Shown here piece by piece: positions 1-7,702 of a DNA stretch of 64,000 nt. Every line of letters starts with the position of its first letter. The first letter of the stretch is position 1. The notes below the pieces were generated by a model. The model was not told the DNA's origin and searched no databases. It worked only from the letters and a program-made list of their open reading frames with translations. The DNA is taken from assembly GCF_001559865.1 (NCBI RefSeq), contig NZ_LOHE01000035.1, forward strand, positions 1-64,000. Reading direction: 5' to 3'. A program made the translations under genes and the position numbers. This DNA is from Abyssisolibacter fermentans (lineage in GTDB: Bacteria; Bacillota; Clostridia; Tissierellales; MCWD3).

Positions 1-1
1 A

Positions 2-655
2 GTAGGTCTAACATTTACAGCATTATTACTTGCTGAGGCAGCACCAGCAGTATTTGAATATGGTAAAATGACAATAAATCAAGCTCTAGAAAATTTAAGA
101 AGTAGTAATGCATTAAATAATGCAAGAAATTTAAGAAATATAATGAATAGTGGAGGATTACAACCGGCATTTGCAGGAGTACCTTCTGACGCAGTAGCAG
201 TACCTTCATCCCCAGCGATAGCACTAGAAACAGATGTAACAGTTGGATTAGATATAGCAACATATACACAATATAGCGATGCGTTTGGAAATACGGTTTA
301 TACGATTACAAATAATTCTGGTTTTGGAGGAATGCTTGAGGGGATGGGTAAAGGTGCCCAAGAAATTGTTGATGGTGCTAACTTAAGTGGAAAAATCGGC
401 GGTCTATCAGGTAGAGCCGCATCAGCCGTAGAAGTACATGAAGCTGCAGTTAAATTTTGTGGTGGAAAAGGTGTTAAGATTAGAAAGATTGATGGTGGAA
501 TGCTATACGAGAGTGCTGATGGCACTAAAACTGTTAGAACAGGTGTGAAGTATGGAAAAAGCAAGGCAACAGGCAGTTTAGTATATGAAGCTAATTTTGA
601 AATTAACGATGGGAAAGGCAATGTTACATCTAATTATCATGTTACAATTAAGTAA
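2..655 (+). CDS. Polymorphic toxin C-terminal region (partial, 5' end outside window)
   Basis: The reading frame is open from base 2 and continues leftwards out of the window, so the ATG at 68 is internal rather than a start. The visible protein begins with a hydrophobic Ala/Leu stretch, continues through a low-complexity linker, and ends in a compact domain of about 85 residues after the GLSGRAASA segment, closing with NYHVTIK. A variable C-terminal domain followed 36 bases later by a small acidic gene is the layout of a polymorphic toxin and its immunity protein. The downstream gene is Imm8-like, which supports this. The end resembles other toxin tips that finish in a short His-containing strand, but I cannot name its activity. 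Function is inferred from context. Confidence 0.6.
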   Translation, partial: VGLTFTALLLAEAAPAVFEYGKMTINQALENLRSSNALNNARNLRNIMNSGGLQPAFAGVPSDAVAVPSSPAIALETDVTVGLDIATYTQYSDAFGNTVYTITNNSGFGGMLEGMGKGAQEIVDGANLSGKIGGLSGRAASAVEVHEAAVKFCGGKGVKIRKIDGGMLYESADGTKTVRTGVKYGKSKATGSLVYEANFEINDGKGNVTSNYHVTIK

Positions 656-691
656 AGAATAAATATAGTAGAGGGAGGAAAGTACTAATTT

Positions 692-1036
692 ATGAGACCT
701 GAACTTAAAAGAATAGTTCTAAAAGGAAGTATGCCCGAGAGTATTGATGATTTTGTCATTGCTGCAGATGCTGATATTGGCGAAGAAGGGTTCGAAGGTA
801 CTGACTACTTTCATTTTAGAATGGTTACTCCAAAAAGATTAAAGAAATGGCTAGAAGAAGACAAAATAGTAAATGGTAGAGCTACATTTATTGTAAATGA
901 ATCTACAATGGAAGAAAATCTCAAAGTTGCTGAAAATGAAATAAAAAAAATACTGCAACACTGTGAGAATACTTCGTGGGAGAAAGTAGCTAATGAAATA
1001 AATCTGTACCTTAAATGGGAGTATAGTAGTTTATAA
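692..1036 (+). CDS. Imm8-like immunity protein
   Basis: A 114-residue acidic cytoplasmic protein. The segment GEEGFEGTDYFHFRMVTP followed by KRLKKWL matches my memory of the Imm8 family, where a GEEG..F.F...TP.WL core follows an N-terminal strand that starts M.(A/P)ELK. The role would be to bind and neutralise the toxin tip encoded just upstream. A GGAGG lies at 674-678, about 13 bases before the ATG, which is a long spacing. The gene ends at the edge of the first inter-cassette repeat, which supplies its terminator. Imm8 assignment is by motif recall, not by search. Confidence 0.65.
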   Translation: MRPELKRIVLKGSMPESIDDFVIAADADIGEEGFEGTDYFHFRMVTPKRLKKWLEEDKIVNGRATFIVNESTMEENLKVAENEIKKILQHCENTSWEKVANEINLYLKWEYSSL

Positions 1037-1039
1037 GAA

Positions 1040-1245
1040 CACCCATTCGGGACAGTTCTGACTTGAGTGACATGAGTGTTGATAATAATTAAATTAGGAT
1101 ATAAGCTGCATCATTAATAAAAATACGTCAGATTGATTTATGAGTCTGACGTATTTTTGTATAAATATAATCTTATCTACCTACAGCTACGCATATTACT
1201 TAAACTGTTAAAATTAGTAGAAAAAATGTATAATTAGGAATGTAG
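1040..1245 (+). repeat. Inter-cassette repeat copy 1 (terminator hairpin plus Rhs YD-segment start)
   Basis: First of five copies of a composite unit. It has a CGGGACAGTTCTGA-like start, then AATTAAATTAGGATA, then a perfect hairpin at 1119-1158 (AATACGTCAGA ... TCTGACGTATTTTT), then TACAGCTACG...AAACTGTTAAAATTAG. The unit ends at ATGTATAAT, where the other copies go on to encode MYNKEGEE. Here the Rhs coding part is cut off almost at once and replaced by the next gene's ribosome binding site. The hairpin with its T run should terminate the upstream immunity transcript. Confidence 0.8.
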
Positions 1246-1261
1246 TAAGGAGGATAATGTT

Positions 1262-1654
1262 ATGATAGTTAATAAAGATAATATTAGAAATTTATTGATT
1301 GATTCTATTCATTCTAATATTGAGGCTAAAGAGTTTTTTGAAAGGAATGTAAAAAACGAAAAGGTTTTAAATTTATTAGTTCAATGTGCTATAGGAGATT
1401 ACTCTAATGATGCTAGAATGGAAGCGGCTTATTGGATATCTAAATTTAATAAAGATATTTTAAAGACAGTAGAAAATGAATTATTAAAAATACAAAAAGA
1501 TGAACTTGATAGTATTGCATGCCATGTTTTTGTTGCATTAGGTAAGATAAAATCAAAAGAGGGGTTAAAGTATTTAATTGAAAGTCGAATTAAACCTACA
1601 TTGTACTGGGAGGCACAAGCTTTAAAATTTTATTTTGAAAATTTTCTTGAGTAG
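1262..1654 (+). CDS. HEAT-repeat-like protein, probable orphan immunity protein
   Basis: A 130-residue protein made almost entirely of amphipathic helices, including ARMEAAYWISKFN and HVFVALGKIKSKEGLKYL. These have the look of HEAT or PBS-lyase-type repeats. Its position right after an inter-cassette repeat, and not after a toxin tip, suggests an orphan immunity gene kept after loss of its partner. AAGGAGG lies 7 to 8 bases before the ATG. A strong terminator follows directly. The family is not certain and no catalytic residues are visible. Confidence 0.5.
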   Translation: MIVNKDNIRNLLIDSIHSNIEAKEFFERNVKNEKVLNLLVQCAIGDYSNDARMEAAYWISKFNKDILKTVENELLKIQKDELDSIACHVFVALGKIKSKEGLKYLIESRIKPTLYWEAQALKFYFENFLE

Positions 1655-1660
1655 GGAACA

Positions 1661-1699
1661 AACACTAGGGCAATGTCATTAACCTAGTGTTCAAAAAAA
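1661..1699 (+). terminator. Rho-independent terminator
   Basis: AACACTAGG at 1661-1669 pairs with CCTAGTGTT at 1683-1691, with a 13-base loop and a following run of A/T bases. It sits 7 bases after the stop of the HEAT-like gene. Confidence 0.8.
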
Positions 1700-1879
1700 T
1701 TACAATATACAAGCAAAAATTTCACAATTACTTAAAAAGGTATGAATTTTCAATGAAATACAAAATGGATTTTTTACATTTTGTATGGTAATATAATTTA
1801 ATCTGTTCTTTTGTGAAAATAAATGCTCTTTTCTGACAAGAATGTAAATAAGATAAAACCAGAAAGGAGCGTTTTTTAA

Positions 1880-2065
1880 ATGAAAGCAATGCCAAAAGAA
1901 GTATTAAGAGAAATGATAAAGGAAGGTAATTTAAAAACAGCAGGAGATTTACATAGCTATTAAAAAAATATGTTTAAAGATGCATTACAAGAAATGCTAG
2001 AAGCAGAATTAGAATTGGAGCTAGGTTATTCAAAGGGAGATAAAAAAATAAGTATACTGAAAATA
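1880..2065 (+). pseudogene. IS256-family transposase remnant (N-terminal end)
   Basis: From the ATG at 1880 the frame reads MKAMPKEVLREMIKEGNLK, has an in-frame TAA at 1961, then continues as NMFKDALQEMLEAELELE and LGYSKGDKK before a one-base frameshift. This is the conserved start of Mutator/IS256-type transposases. A good AGAAAGGAG site precedes the ATG and the upstream 150 bases look like the left end of the element. Everything beyond about 2065 is gone. It is a dead fragment. Confidence 0.8.
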
Positions 2066-2141
2066 CATCTATTGGGGACGGTTTGGAGTGAACCCATTTT
2101 AGTGTACGATTTGGGTACGGTTAAAATTATTGAAATTTTTC

Positions 2142-2318
2142 TTAAATAATACATTTTTGTTTATAGATATAAGGGGTCACTCCCTCTAAGTTTTTTTGAG
2201 GTCTATAATTTATATAGTACTCCATATATTCCTCAGTTATTTGAATTACATCATTTAAATCTTTTATTTTATCTTTCATTAAATGAATTGTTTCACATTT
2301 ATAGTGACTAAAAGCCTG
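2142..2318 (-). pseudogene. IS3-family (IS150-like) integrase C-terminal remnant
   Basis: The minus strand reads SHYKCETIHLMKDKIK, then ITEEYMEYYINYRPQKNLEG and VTPYIY, up to the stop at 2142. This is the end of the rve integrase domain typical of IS3/IS150 elements (YYN..RPQ..L.G.TP). Only the last 60 or so codons remain. The other edge joins directly to toxin coding sequence at about 2319, so the insertion appears to have removed the front of that toxin. Confidence 0.75.
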
Positions 2319-2323
2319 AGGGG

Positions 2324-2647
2324 ATGGGTAATGATGTAACTGTTGAATATAATGGTAAGAAAGTTCCTGTTTATAGAGGTGGTAATAATTTTACTGTAAA
2401 GCCTAATGAAGTGAAGACAAATAAAAATACAGGTTTAGTAAAAACAACACATAGTGTTTCTTTAGATACAAATCCAAATACAGTATCAAAATTTGGAGGA
2501 GCATATAAAATTGATAATTTACCTGAAGGATTAAAAATTATTCAAAGAGGACAAAGACTTGAACATTATGAAATTGTTCCAGCTTATGATATGCCTTTAG
2601 AACAGTTCCAAAAATTACTAAATCAAATCAAGGTTTCGCCATTTTAA
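2324..2647 (+). pseudogene. Polymorphic toxin tip lacking its carrier protein
   Basis: The 107-residue frame from the ATG at 2324 has no ribosome binding site. It begins exactly where the IS3 remnant stops, in a GAGGGGATGGGTAA context that also occurs inside the first toxin gene (about 337-351), so it is a displaced C-terminal tip. The protein contains VPVYRGGNNFTVKPNEVK, KTTHSVSL, KFGGAYKI, LEHYEIVPAY and ends FQKLLNQIKVSPF. I recall similar tails at the ends of secreted bacterial toxins but know no activity. Its partner gene follows 18 bases later behind a strong ribosome binding site. Confidence 0.55.
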
Positions 2648-2664
2648 TATAGGAGGTGATTTAA

Positions 2665-3021
2665 ATGAATAACATACTAAAAATAATTTTTTTAGACAGT
2701 TCTGAATTAGCAGAAAATGAAGCTTTAGATAAAGGATATCGTAATGATGTATATGTAGTAATTAATAATCAAATTTTTCATATTAATATATATGACATTG
2801 TAAGATTAAAACAAGATTTCGATAGCGAGCAAAAAGACTATAATTATTATGCGGTTGAACCAAATCTTATTTTAGTTAAAAAGGTAGATAAAGAAAATAT
2901 TATATATACAATACGTAAACTTAATGAAGAAAAATATTTTGAAAATATAAAAAAAGAAAGGAATATCAGTATTAATTTACTAAAACAACAGTATAGTAGT
3001 AATATAGAAATAATATTATAA
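2665..3021 (+). CDS. Probable immunity protein for the 2324-2647 toxin tip
   Basis: A 118-residue acidic protein with AGGAGGTG 8 bases before its ATG. It contains YRNDVYVVINNQIFHINIYD, RLKQDFDSE and EPNLILVKKVDKE. Position directly behind a toxin tip and in front of an inter-cassette repeat makes immunity the best reading. The sequence does not match an immunity family I can name. Confidence 0.55.
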   Translation: MNNILKIIFLDSSELAENEALDKGYRNDVYVVINNQIFHINIYDIVRLKQDFDSEQKDYNYYAVEPNLILVKKVDKENIIYTIRKLNEEKYFENIKKERNISINLLKQQYSSNIEIIL

Positions 3022-3067
3022 CTATATCTATTAGTGCAAGTTACCTTTTGAAATAAAAAATTTACCA

Positions 3068-3256
3068 AAACACCTATTTGGGACAGTTCCGATTTGGGTG
3101 ACGTGGATGTCAATAATAATCAAATTAGGATAAAAGCAACATTATTAATAAAAATACGTCAGATTGATTTGTGAGTCTGACGTATTTTTGTATAAATATA
3201 ATCTTAACTACTTACAGCTACATGTATTACTTAAACTGTTAAAACTAGCATAAAAA
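3068..3256 (+). repeat. Inter-cassette repeat copy 2
   Basis: Second composite unit, from TTGGGACAGTTCCGATTTG through the hairpin at 3151-3189 (AAATACGTCAGA / TCTGACGTATTTTT) to the Rhs segment that starts at 3257. Base-for-base it is nearly the same as copy 1 across about 180 bases. Confidence 0.8.
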
Positions 3257-4065
3257 ATGTATAATAAAGAAGGAGAAGAAATCCTTATAAAGTCAGTAGA
3301 ATATATATATGATGCAAACGGAAATGAAATAAGACAAAAAGCAAAAGAGTTGTTTAATGAAAAACAAAATCAGAAACTTATAATTTTAAGTTACAGCATG
3401 TAAATTATTGTTTAAAAGACAATAGAGAAGATACTCACTTCGTACTTGATTGGATAGGAGTTTTTCCAGGACCAGTAGGAATGGTTGCAGATGGTGCAAA
3501 TGGCTTAATGTATTTAGCAGAAGGAGGATGTGGTAATGCACTTATATCATTCGCATCAGTTGTTACACAGTCATATGATGCAGCAAAAGAAAGTAGAAAA
3601 AGCTATGGCCCAACTTTAAAGCAAGCTGAACTGCTTGATGACGAACTAAAGTTAGAAAAGAATAATTTTAAGCCAGTTGTCAATGATAATCCAGAACCGT
3701 TAGAGTATACTAGGTATTCTAGTAATGGAAATAATGATATAGGTAGAAATATATTCCCTGAGAATCCAGATGAATTTTTACCAGATGTTCCTAGAAATAC
3801 TAAAGTAAAAAGTAATGGTACAGTAAGTTCTAAAATTTATACTAGTGATTATGTTAGAATAAGAGCAGAGACACATCCCGTAATGGAAGGAGAGGTCTAT
3901 AATCCAAGGCATCATGGGCAGCATTAGCATGTAAAAACGAAGATTGATGCATCTAAAAGTTGGAATAACAGGAATAATGTAAGAAAAGTATAATACCCAC
4001 CTAACTATACTAAAGGTTCAGGAACGGGGTTTTTACCAGGTCTACATTTCCCAGAGATAGAATAA
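3257..4065 (+). pseudogene. Rhs YD segment joined to a pre-toxin and toxin tip, broken by frameshift and two stop codons
   Basis: The segment from 3257 encodes MYNKEGEEILIKSVEYIYDA and NGNEIRQKA, a YD repeat, but runs to a stop at 3403. A second frame (from 3361) encodes HFVLDWIGVFPGPVGMVADG, a hydrophobic pre-toxin segment like the PT-TG region. It then runs through a linker to a tip containing VRIRAETHPVMEGE and NPRHHGQH. There the frame meets TAG at 3925 where related tips have Tyr, continues HVKTKIDASKSWNNRNNV, meets TAA at 3991, and ends PPNYTKGSGTGFLPG...FPEIE at 4065. The family tail is therefore complete apart from nonsense mutations. The toxin cannot be made intact. Confidence 0.7.
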
Positions 4066-4079
4066 AATGAGGTGAAAAT

Positions 4080-4421
4080 ATGAATTTGTTAGATAAATAT
4101 TCTTTTTCGGATGGAAATATAAAAGAAATAGTATTCAGAGAAGATGATGTAATAGTTAATTTTATACAATGGAATGATATAGAGATAGTGTTTGAATTTA
4201 AAAATTGTTGGAAACTAATTAATTGTAAATCAATTGGAACAGAAATTGAAGATGTTATAATTATAAAAGAATCTTCTATAATAGATGACATTAGAAATGA
4301 AATAATAGAAACAGGAGGTTCAAAAGAAGAGGCAGATAAATTGTATCAAATTTCTTTTAAGAGTTCATGGGACAATAAAGATGTATTGATAATAATTGCT
4401 GGAGATTTAAAAATATCATAG
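4080..4421 (+). CDS. Probable immunity protein paired with the broken toxin
   Basis: A 113-residue acidic protein behind GAGGTG, 14 bases after the tail of the broken toxin tip. It has alternating strands (EIVFREDDVIVNFIQWNDIE) and a C-terminal helix with SKEEADKLYQISFKSSW. It keeps an intact frame although its toxin partner carries two stop codons, so it may now serve as orphan protection. The family is not recognised. Confidence 0.5.
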   Translation: MNLLDKYSFSDGNIKEIVFREDDVIVNFIQWNDIEIVFEFKNCWKLINCKSIGTEIEDVIIIKESSIIDDIRNEIIETGGSKEEADKLYQISFKSSWDNKDVLIIIAGDLKIS

Positions 4422-4427
4422 ACTGTC

Positions 4428-4735
4428 CACTGGGGACAATTCTGATTTGAGTGACATTGGTGTCGATAATAATTAAATTAGGATACAAGCTACATCAATA
4501 ATAAAATACGTCAGATTGATTTTGTGAGTCTGACGTATTTTTGTAAATATAATCTTAACTACATACAGCTACATAGTACTCAAGCTGTTAAAATTAGCAT
4601 AAAAAATGTATAATAAAGAAGGAGAAGAAATCCTTAAAAGTCAGTAGAATATATATATGATGCCAACGGAAATGAAATATGGCAAAAAACACAAAAGGAA
4701 ACACATATAGAAAAGGAATAACAGAAGAAATAAGC
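4428..4735 (+). repeat. Inter-cassette repeat copy 3 with degraded Rhs YD segment
   Basis: It begins GGGGACAATTCTGATTTGAG and has the hairpin at 4503-4542. From 4608 the Rhs segment MYNKEGEEILK is frameshifted within ten codons by loss of a base in AAAAAG. A GNEI-type stretch, KTQKETHIEKE-like codons and the ITEEIS tail can still be traced to about 4735. It is non-functional as coding sequence. Confidence 0.7.
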
Positions 4736-4839
4736 TAATATTCTCAAATAATTTTCAATCTATAGATAGTTTGAAAATGCAACTTGATATAGCTATTAAA
4801 ATTTCAACAATGATTTACAAATTATAATTGGAGGATAAA

Positions 4840-6048
4840 ATGTATAAAAAGAGTTTAATTTTACTTTTAGTAGCAATTACATTAGTGTTTTTTGTGGGTG
4901 AAAAATTTATAAATATAGAAAGTGAAATGAATAAAGATGTAAAAATTAAGGATACTCAAGTTTTTAATTTTAATAAAATAGATAGTAACAATGTATATAT
5001 TAAAAAATCGAAAAGTGAATATATGTACAATAAGTACTATTCACCAGATAATAAAAATTTCTTTATTCGTCAGATAGGTGATTTTGCAAATTATTCTAGT
5101 GTAGACAATGCTTTATATCTAAATAGAGTAACAAACAATGTTTTTAGTAAAATAGATAGTATTAGAAAAAAACCAGTTATGTGGCTTAACAATTACGAAG
5201 TACTAGTGAATGGAATGTATATATATAATATAGAAACGAAAAAAATAGAAGATTATATAATGAAGGATATTTTAGACAATAGTTATGTTATAAATTACAG
5301 TTTAGATAATGAAAAAGAAAAAATAGCTATATGTCTAACTAATAAAGTAAATAATACTAAAGATATTGTCTATTCTATTTATGTATCTAATATAAAAGAT
5401 AAATCATATAAGAAAGCATATGAAGATTCAAAAATTAATACTAACTTTATATGCAATATTATATGGGACCAAAATAATAATATAATATTTGATAAAGATG
5501 GTTTAAAAGTCATGAAATATAATCAAAAACTGAATAAATTGAGTGATTATATAAATGAAGATATAGATAAATTAAATAGACAGCAGATAGATGAAGTAGA
5601 TGATGATGATGATGGACCACCAACAACATATAATTTATTATCTGTATCAAAAGATAATAGATATATAAGTGTTGGAGATTCTGGTGAACTTATACGTATT
5701 ATAGATATAAAAAATAATACAGAAGTTATAAGTAATGATGAAAATAGAATACCTTATTCACCATCTTTTTGTTGGGTTGATACAAATATATTTGCTTATA
5801 TAGATAATTTTGTGCATATAGATAATTATATTTATATATGTAGCATTAATGATGGTGTATACACTATTGAAGAAACAATTGATTGTCAAAAACTTAAAGG
5901 AGATAATTTGTTTATATCTAACCTAAGATTAGAAAAAAATGAGCTTCTTTTTGATGTTATAGAATTTTCAAAACCTGGTAGTTTCGATACCGTTAAAAAA
6001 GTAACTACTTATGAGATTGTTCAAGGAAATTCCACTGGTGACAGATGA
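4840..6048 (+). CDS. Membrane-anchored or secreted protein with propeller-like repeats
   Basis: The start is the ATG at 4840 because GGAGG sits at 4830-4834; an upstream TTG would overlap that site. The 402-residue protein opens with one hydrophobic segment (SLILLLVAITLVFF), so it is exported or anchored. The rest is strand-rich with repeated YI(Y/V)xxI-type motifs and phrases such as MYIYNIETKKIEDYI and LIRIIDIKNNTEVI, as in WD40- or TolB-like propellers. An acidic DDDDDGPP stretch interrupts it around residue 255. It is an unusual cargo for an immunity array and its function is unknown. Confidence 0.5.
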   Translation: MYKKSLILLLVAITLVFFVGEKFINIESEMNKDVKIKDTQVFNFNKIDSNNVYIKKSKSEYMYNKYYSPDNKNFFIRQIGDFANYSSVDNALYLNRVTNNVFSKIDSIRKKPVMWLNNYEVLVNGMYIYNIETKKIEDYIMKDILDNSYVINYSLDNEKEKIAICLTNKVNNTKDIVYSIYVSNIKDKSYKKAYEDSKINTNFICNIIWDQNNNIIFDKDGLKVMKYNQKLNKLSDYINEDIDKLNRQQIDEVDDDDDGPPTTYNLLSVSKDNRYISVGDSGELIRIIDIKNNTEVISNDENRIPYSPSFCWVDTNIFAYIDNFVHIDNYIYICSINDGVYTIEETIDCQKLKGDNLFISNLRLEKNELLFDVIEFSKPGSFDTVKKVTTYEIVQGNSTGDR

Positions 6049-6084
6049 AGATGAAGTAACATTATAGATTAAGTAAAACACCAT

Positions 6085-6177
6085 AAATTAAAATACGTCA
6101 GATTGATTTGTGAATCTGACGTATTTTTGATGAATATAATTTTATCTACCCTACAGCTACGCATATTACTCAAGCTG
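6085..6177 (+). repeat. Inter-cassette repeat copy 4
   Basis: A shorter copy: the hairpin at 6090-6128 (TAAAATACGTCAGA / TCTGACGTATTTTT) is followed by the same TACAGCTACGCATATTACT sequence. The GGGACAGTT start seen in other copies is missing. It should terminate the transcript of the preceding propeller-like gene. Confidence 0.75.
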
Positions 6178-6806
6178 TTAAAATTAGTAGAAAAAATGTA
6201 TAATAAAGAAGGAGAAGAAATCCTTAAAAAGTCAGTAGAATATATATATGATGCAAACGGAAATGAAATAAGACAAAAAGCAGACTATATACATCCACAT
6301 GACATGACAATGATACAAAGCACCAAAGGAAACACACACGGAAAAGGAATAACAGAGGAAATAAGTACATTAATAGAAAGAGAAGAAAAATACTATGATG
6401 GCTTTAACAGATTAGTAAAATATGAAAAATGAAACTCACTACTCACTTCGTTCCTAGGAGTAAGTGATTCACACAAAATCAGAGATTTTGGTTCTCTACT
6501 TAAAGCTCAAAAGACGGATATGTAACAAAAACAACAAACTACTATTACGACAGACAGCACGTAATACTAGAAACAGGAACAGAGACAGTAAGCTATGTTA
6601 GAGGAATAAACTATATATCAAGGAAGAGCAGTATAGGATTAAGCTACTATTTCTACAACGGACATGGAGACGTAGTACAAACAGTATCAGAAGCAGGAGA
6701 AGTAAGGAACCAATATGATTACGACATATTTGGAAATCTATTATTTACAATAGAAGAAGAAAGAAATGAAATCTGCTTATGTATGAGTGATCAGATAAGG
6801 TTTTAG
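6178..6806 (+). pseudogene. Rhs protein fragment: YD repeat and RHS core, split by a small insertion
   Basis: The first part encodes LKLVEKMYNKEGEEILKKS, EYIYDANGNEIRQKADYIHP, and YYDGFNRLVKYEK before a TGA at 6430. About 75 bases of non-Rhs sequence follow. From 6513 the frame resumes as GYVTKTTNYYYDRQHVILE, VRGINYISRK, YYFYNGHGDVVQTV and NQYDYDIFGNLL, stopping at 6804. This is the RHS repeat-associated core (DVVQxV, YDYDxFGN), the shell segment that precedes the toxin tip. It shows that the array derives from the 3' end of an Rhs gene. The interrupting piece also occurs near 62.85-62.96 kb. Confidence 0.85.
6433..6512. repeat. Small dispersed repeat inserted in the Rhs fragment (copy A)
   Basis: The run ACTCACTACTCACTTCGTTC, then CTAGGAGTAAGTGATTCAC, then AAAATCAGAGATTTTGGTTC interrupts an otherwise continuous Rhs frame. 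It contains inverted repeats (TCACTT/AAGTGA; AAAATC/GATTTT). A closely related sequence lies at 62844-62962. Size, internal symmetry and insertion into a gene suggest a MITE- or REP-like element. Confidence 0.6.
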
Positions 6807-6880
6807 TTTAAGATATATAGTGATTCTTTAATCATCAAAATTATTTACATGCCTTAAATTTAGTAAAGGGAGATAAACTT

Positions 6881-7264
6881 ATGAAAATAAACATGAAGTA
6901 TATATTTGTTTTTTTTATTCTATTGATAACGGAAACTATTATTGCACTTTTTGTAAACGATTCTATTATTCGACCATACATTGGAGATGTTTTGGTAATT
7001 ATTTTAATGTACACTTTGATAAGAGGAATAATACAAAAACCAACAAAGTTTTTACCTATATATCTATTATTATTTGCTTCAACAATTGAAGTTTGTCAAT
7101 ATTTTAATCTTGTAAACATGTTGTGTCTACAAGATAATAAAGTAATTGCTACTATTATTGGAAGTACATTTGACATAAGAGATATTTTATGCTACTTAGT
7201 TGCTACTATGATTATATTTATATGGGAGAAGATAGAGAGCGACACCCGCTGTGAACGGTTCTGA
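6881..7264 (+). CDS. DUF2809-family membrane protein
   Basis: A 127-residue protein with four hydrophobic segments. The conserved features IIALFVNDSIIRPYIGDVLV, FASTIEVCQYF and GSTFDIRDILCYL match the DUF2809 family of small membrane proteins, whose function is unknown. A GGGAGAT site precedes the ATG. The last residues (ESDTRCERF) and the stop codon come from the next inter-cassette repeat, so the native C-terminus may have been replaced. It lies among toxin cassettes but nothing marks it as an immunity protein. Confidence 0.7.
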   Translation: MKINMKYIFVFFILLITETIIALFVNDSIIRPYIGDVLVIILMYTLIRGIIQKPTKFLPIYLLLFASTIEVCQYFNLVNMLCLQDNKVIATIIGSTFDIRDILCYLVATMIIFIWEKIESDTRCERF

Positions 7265-7426
7265 TTTGTGTGGCATGAGTGCTGATAATAACTAAGTTAG
7301 GATACAAGCTACATCAATAATAAAAATACGTCAGATTGATTTTTGAGTCTGACGTATTTTTGTATAAATATAATCTTATCTACCTACAGCTACGATATTA
7401 CTTAAACTGTTAAAATTAGTAGAAAA
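7240..7426 (+). repeat. Inter-cassette repeat copy 5
   Basis: From GCTGTGAACGGTTCTGATTTG, through AACTAAGTTAGGATACAAGC, to the hairpin at 7322-7361 and the TACAGCTACGATATTACTT stretch. It overlaps the 3' end of the DUF2809 gene and runs into the next Rhs segment at 7427. Confidence 0.8.
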
Positions 7427-7691
7427 AATGTATAATAAAGAAGGAGAAGAAAATCCTTGAAAAGTCTGTAGAATATATATGATGCCAACGGAAATGAAAT
7501 AAGGCAAAAAGCAAACTATATACATCTACATGACATGACAATGGTACAAAGTACCAAAGGAAACACACATAGCAAAGGAATAACAGATGATATAAGCACG
7601 TTAATAGAAAGATAAGATGCTAAATTAAAATCAAACAAACCTCCACACAATGTAATACCAGTGGATTTGAACTTCAATCCAATTAAATAAA
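7427..7691 (+). pseudogene. Degraded Rhs YD segment plus the last codons of a toxin tip
   Basis: The segment begins MYNKEGEEN with a base gained near 7451, so the frame is lost. YDANGNEIRQKANYIHLHDM-type codons and TKGNTHSKGITDDISTLIER can still be followed in a second frame to a TAA at about 7614. Then DAKLKSNKPPHNVIPVDL and NFNPIK run to the stop at 7689-7691. That last piece looks like the extreme C-terminus of a toxin whose body is deleted. The immunity-type gene follows after 11 bases. Confidence 0.65.
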
Positions 7692-7702
7692 GGAGAGAAT
7701 CT

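Noticed and set aside
6103..6183. The N-terminal 27 codons of the long frame over the Rhs fragment
   Set aside because: They translate the terminator hairpin and spacer; Rhs similarity begins only at LKLVEKMYNKEG.
1119..7361. Five regularly similar hairpins, considered as a CRISPR-like or integron-like array
   Set aside because: Spacing is 1.2 to 2 kb, units hold whole genes, there is no short spacer pattern, no cas genes, and no integrase or attC-type folding; the hairpins end in T runs like terminators.
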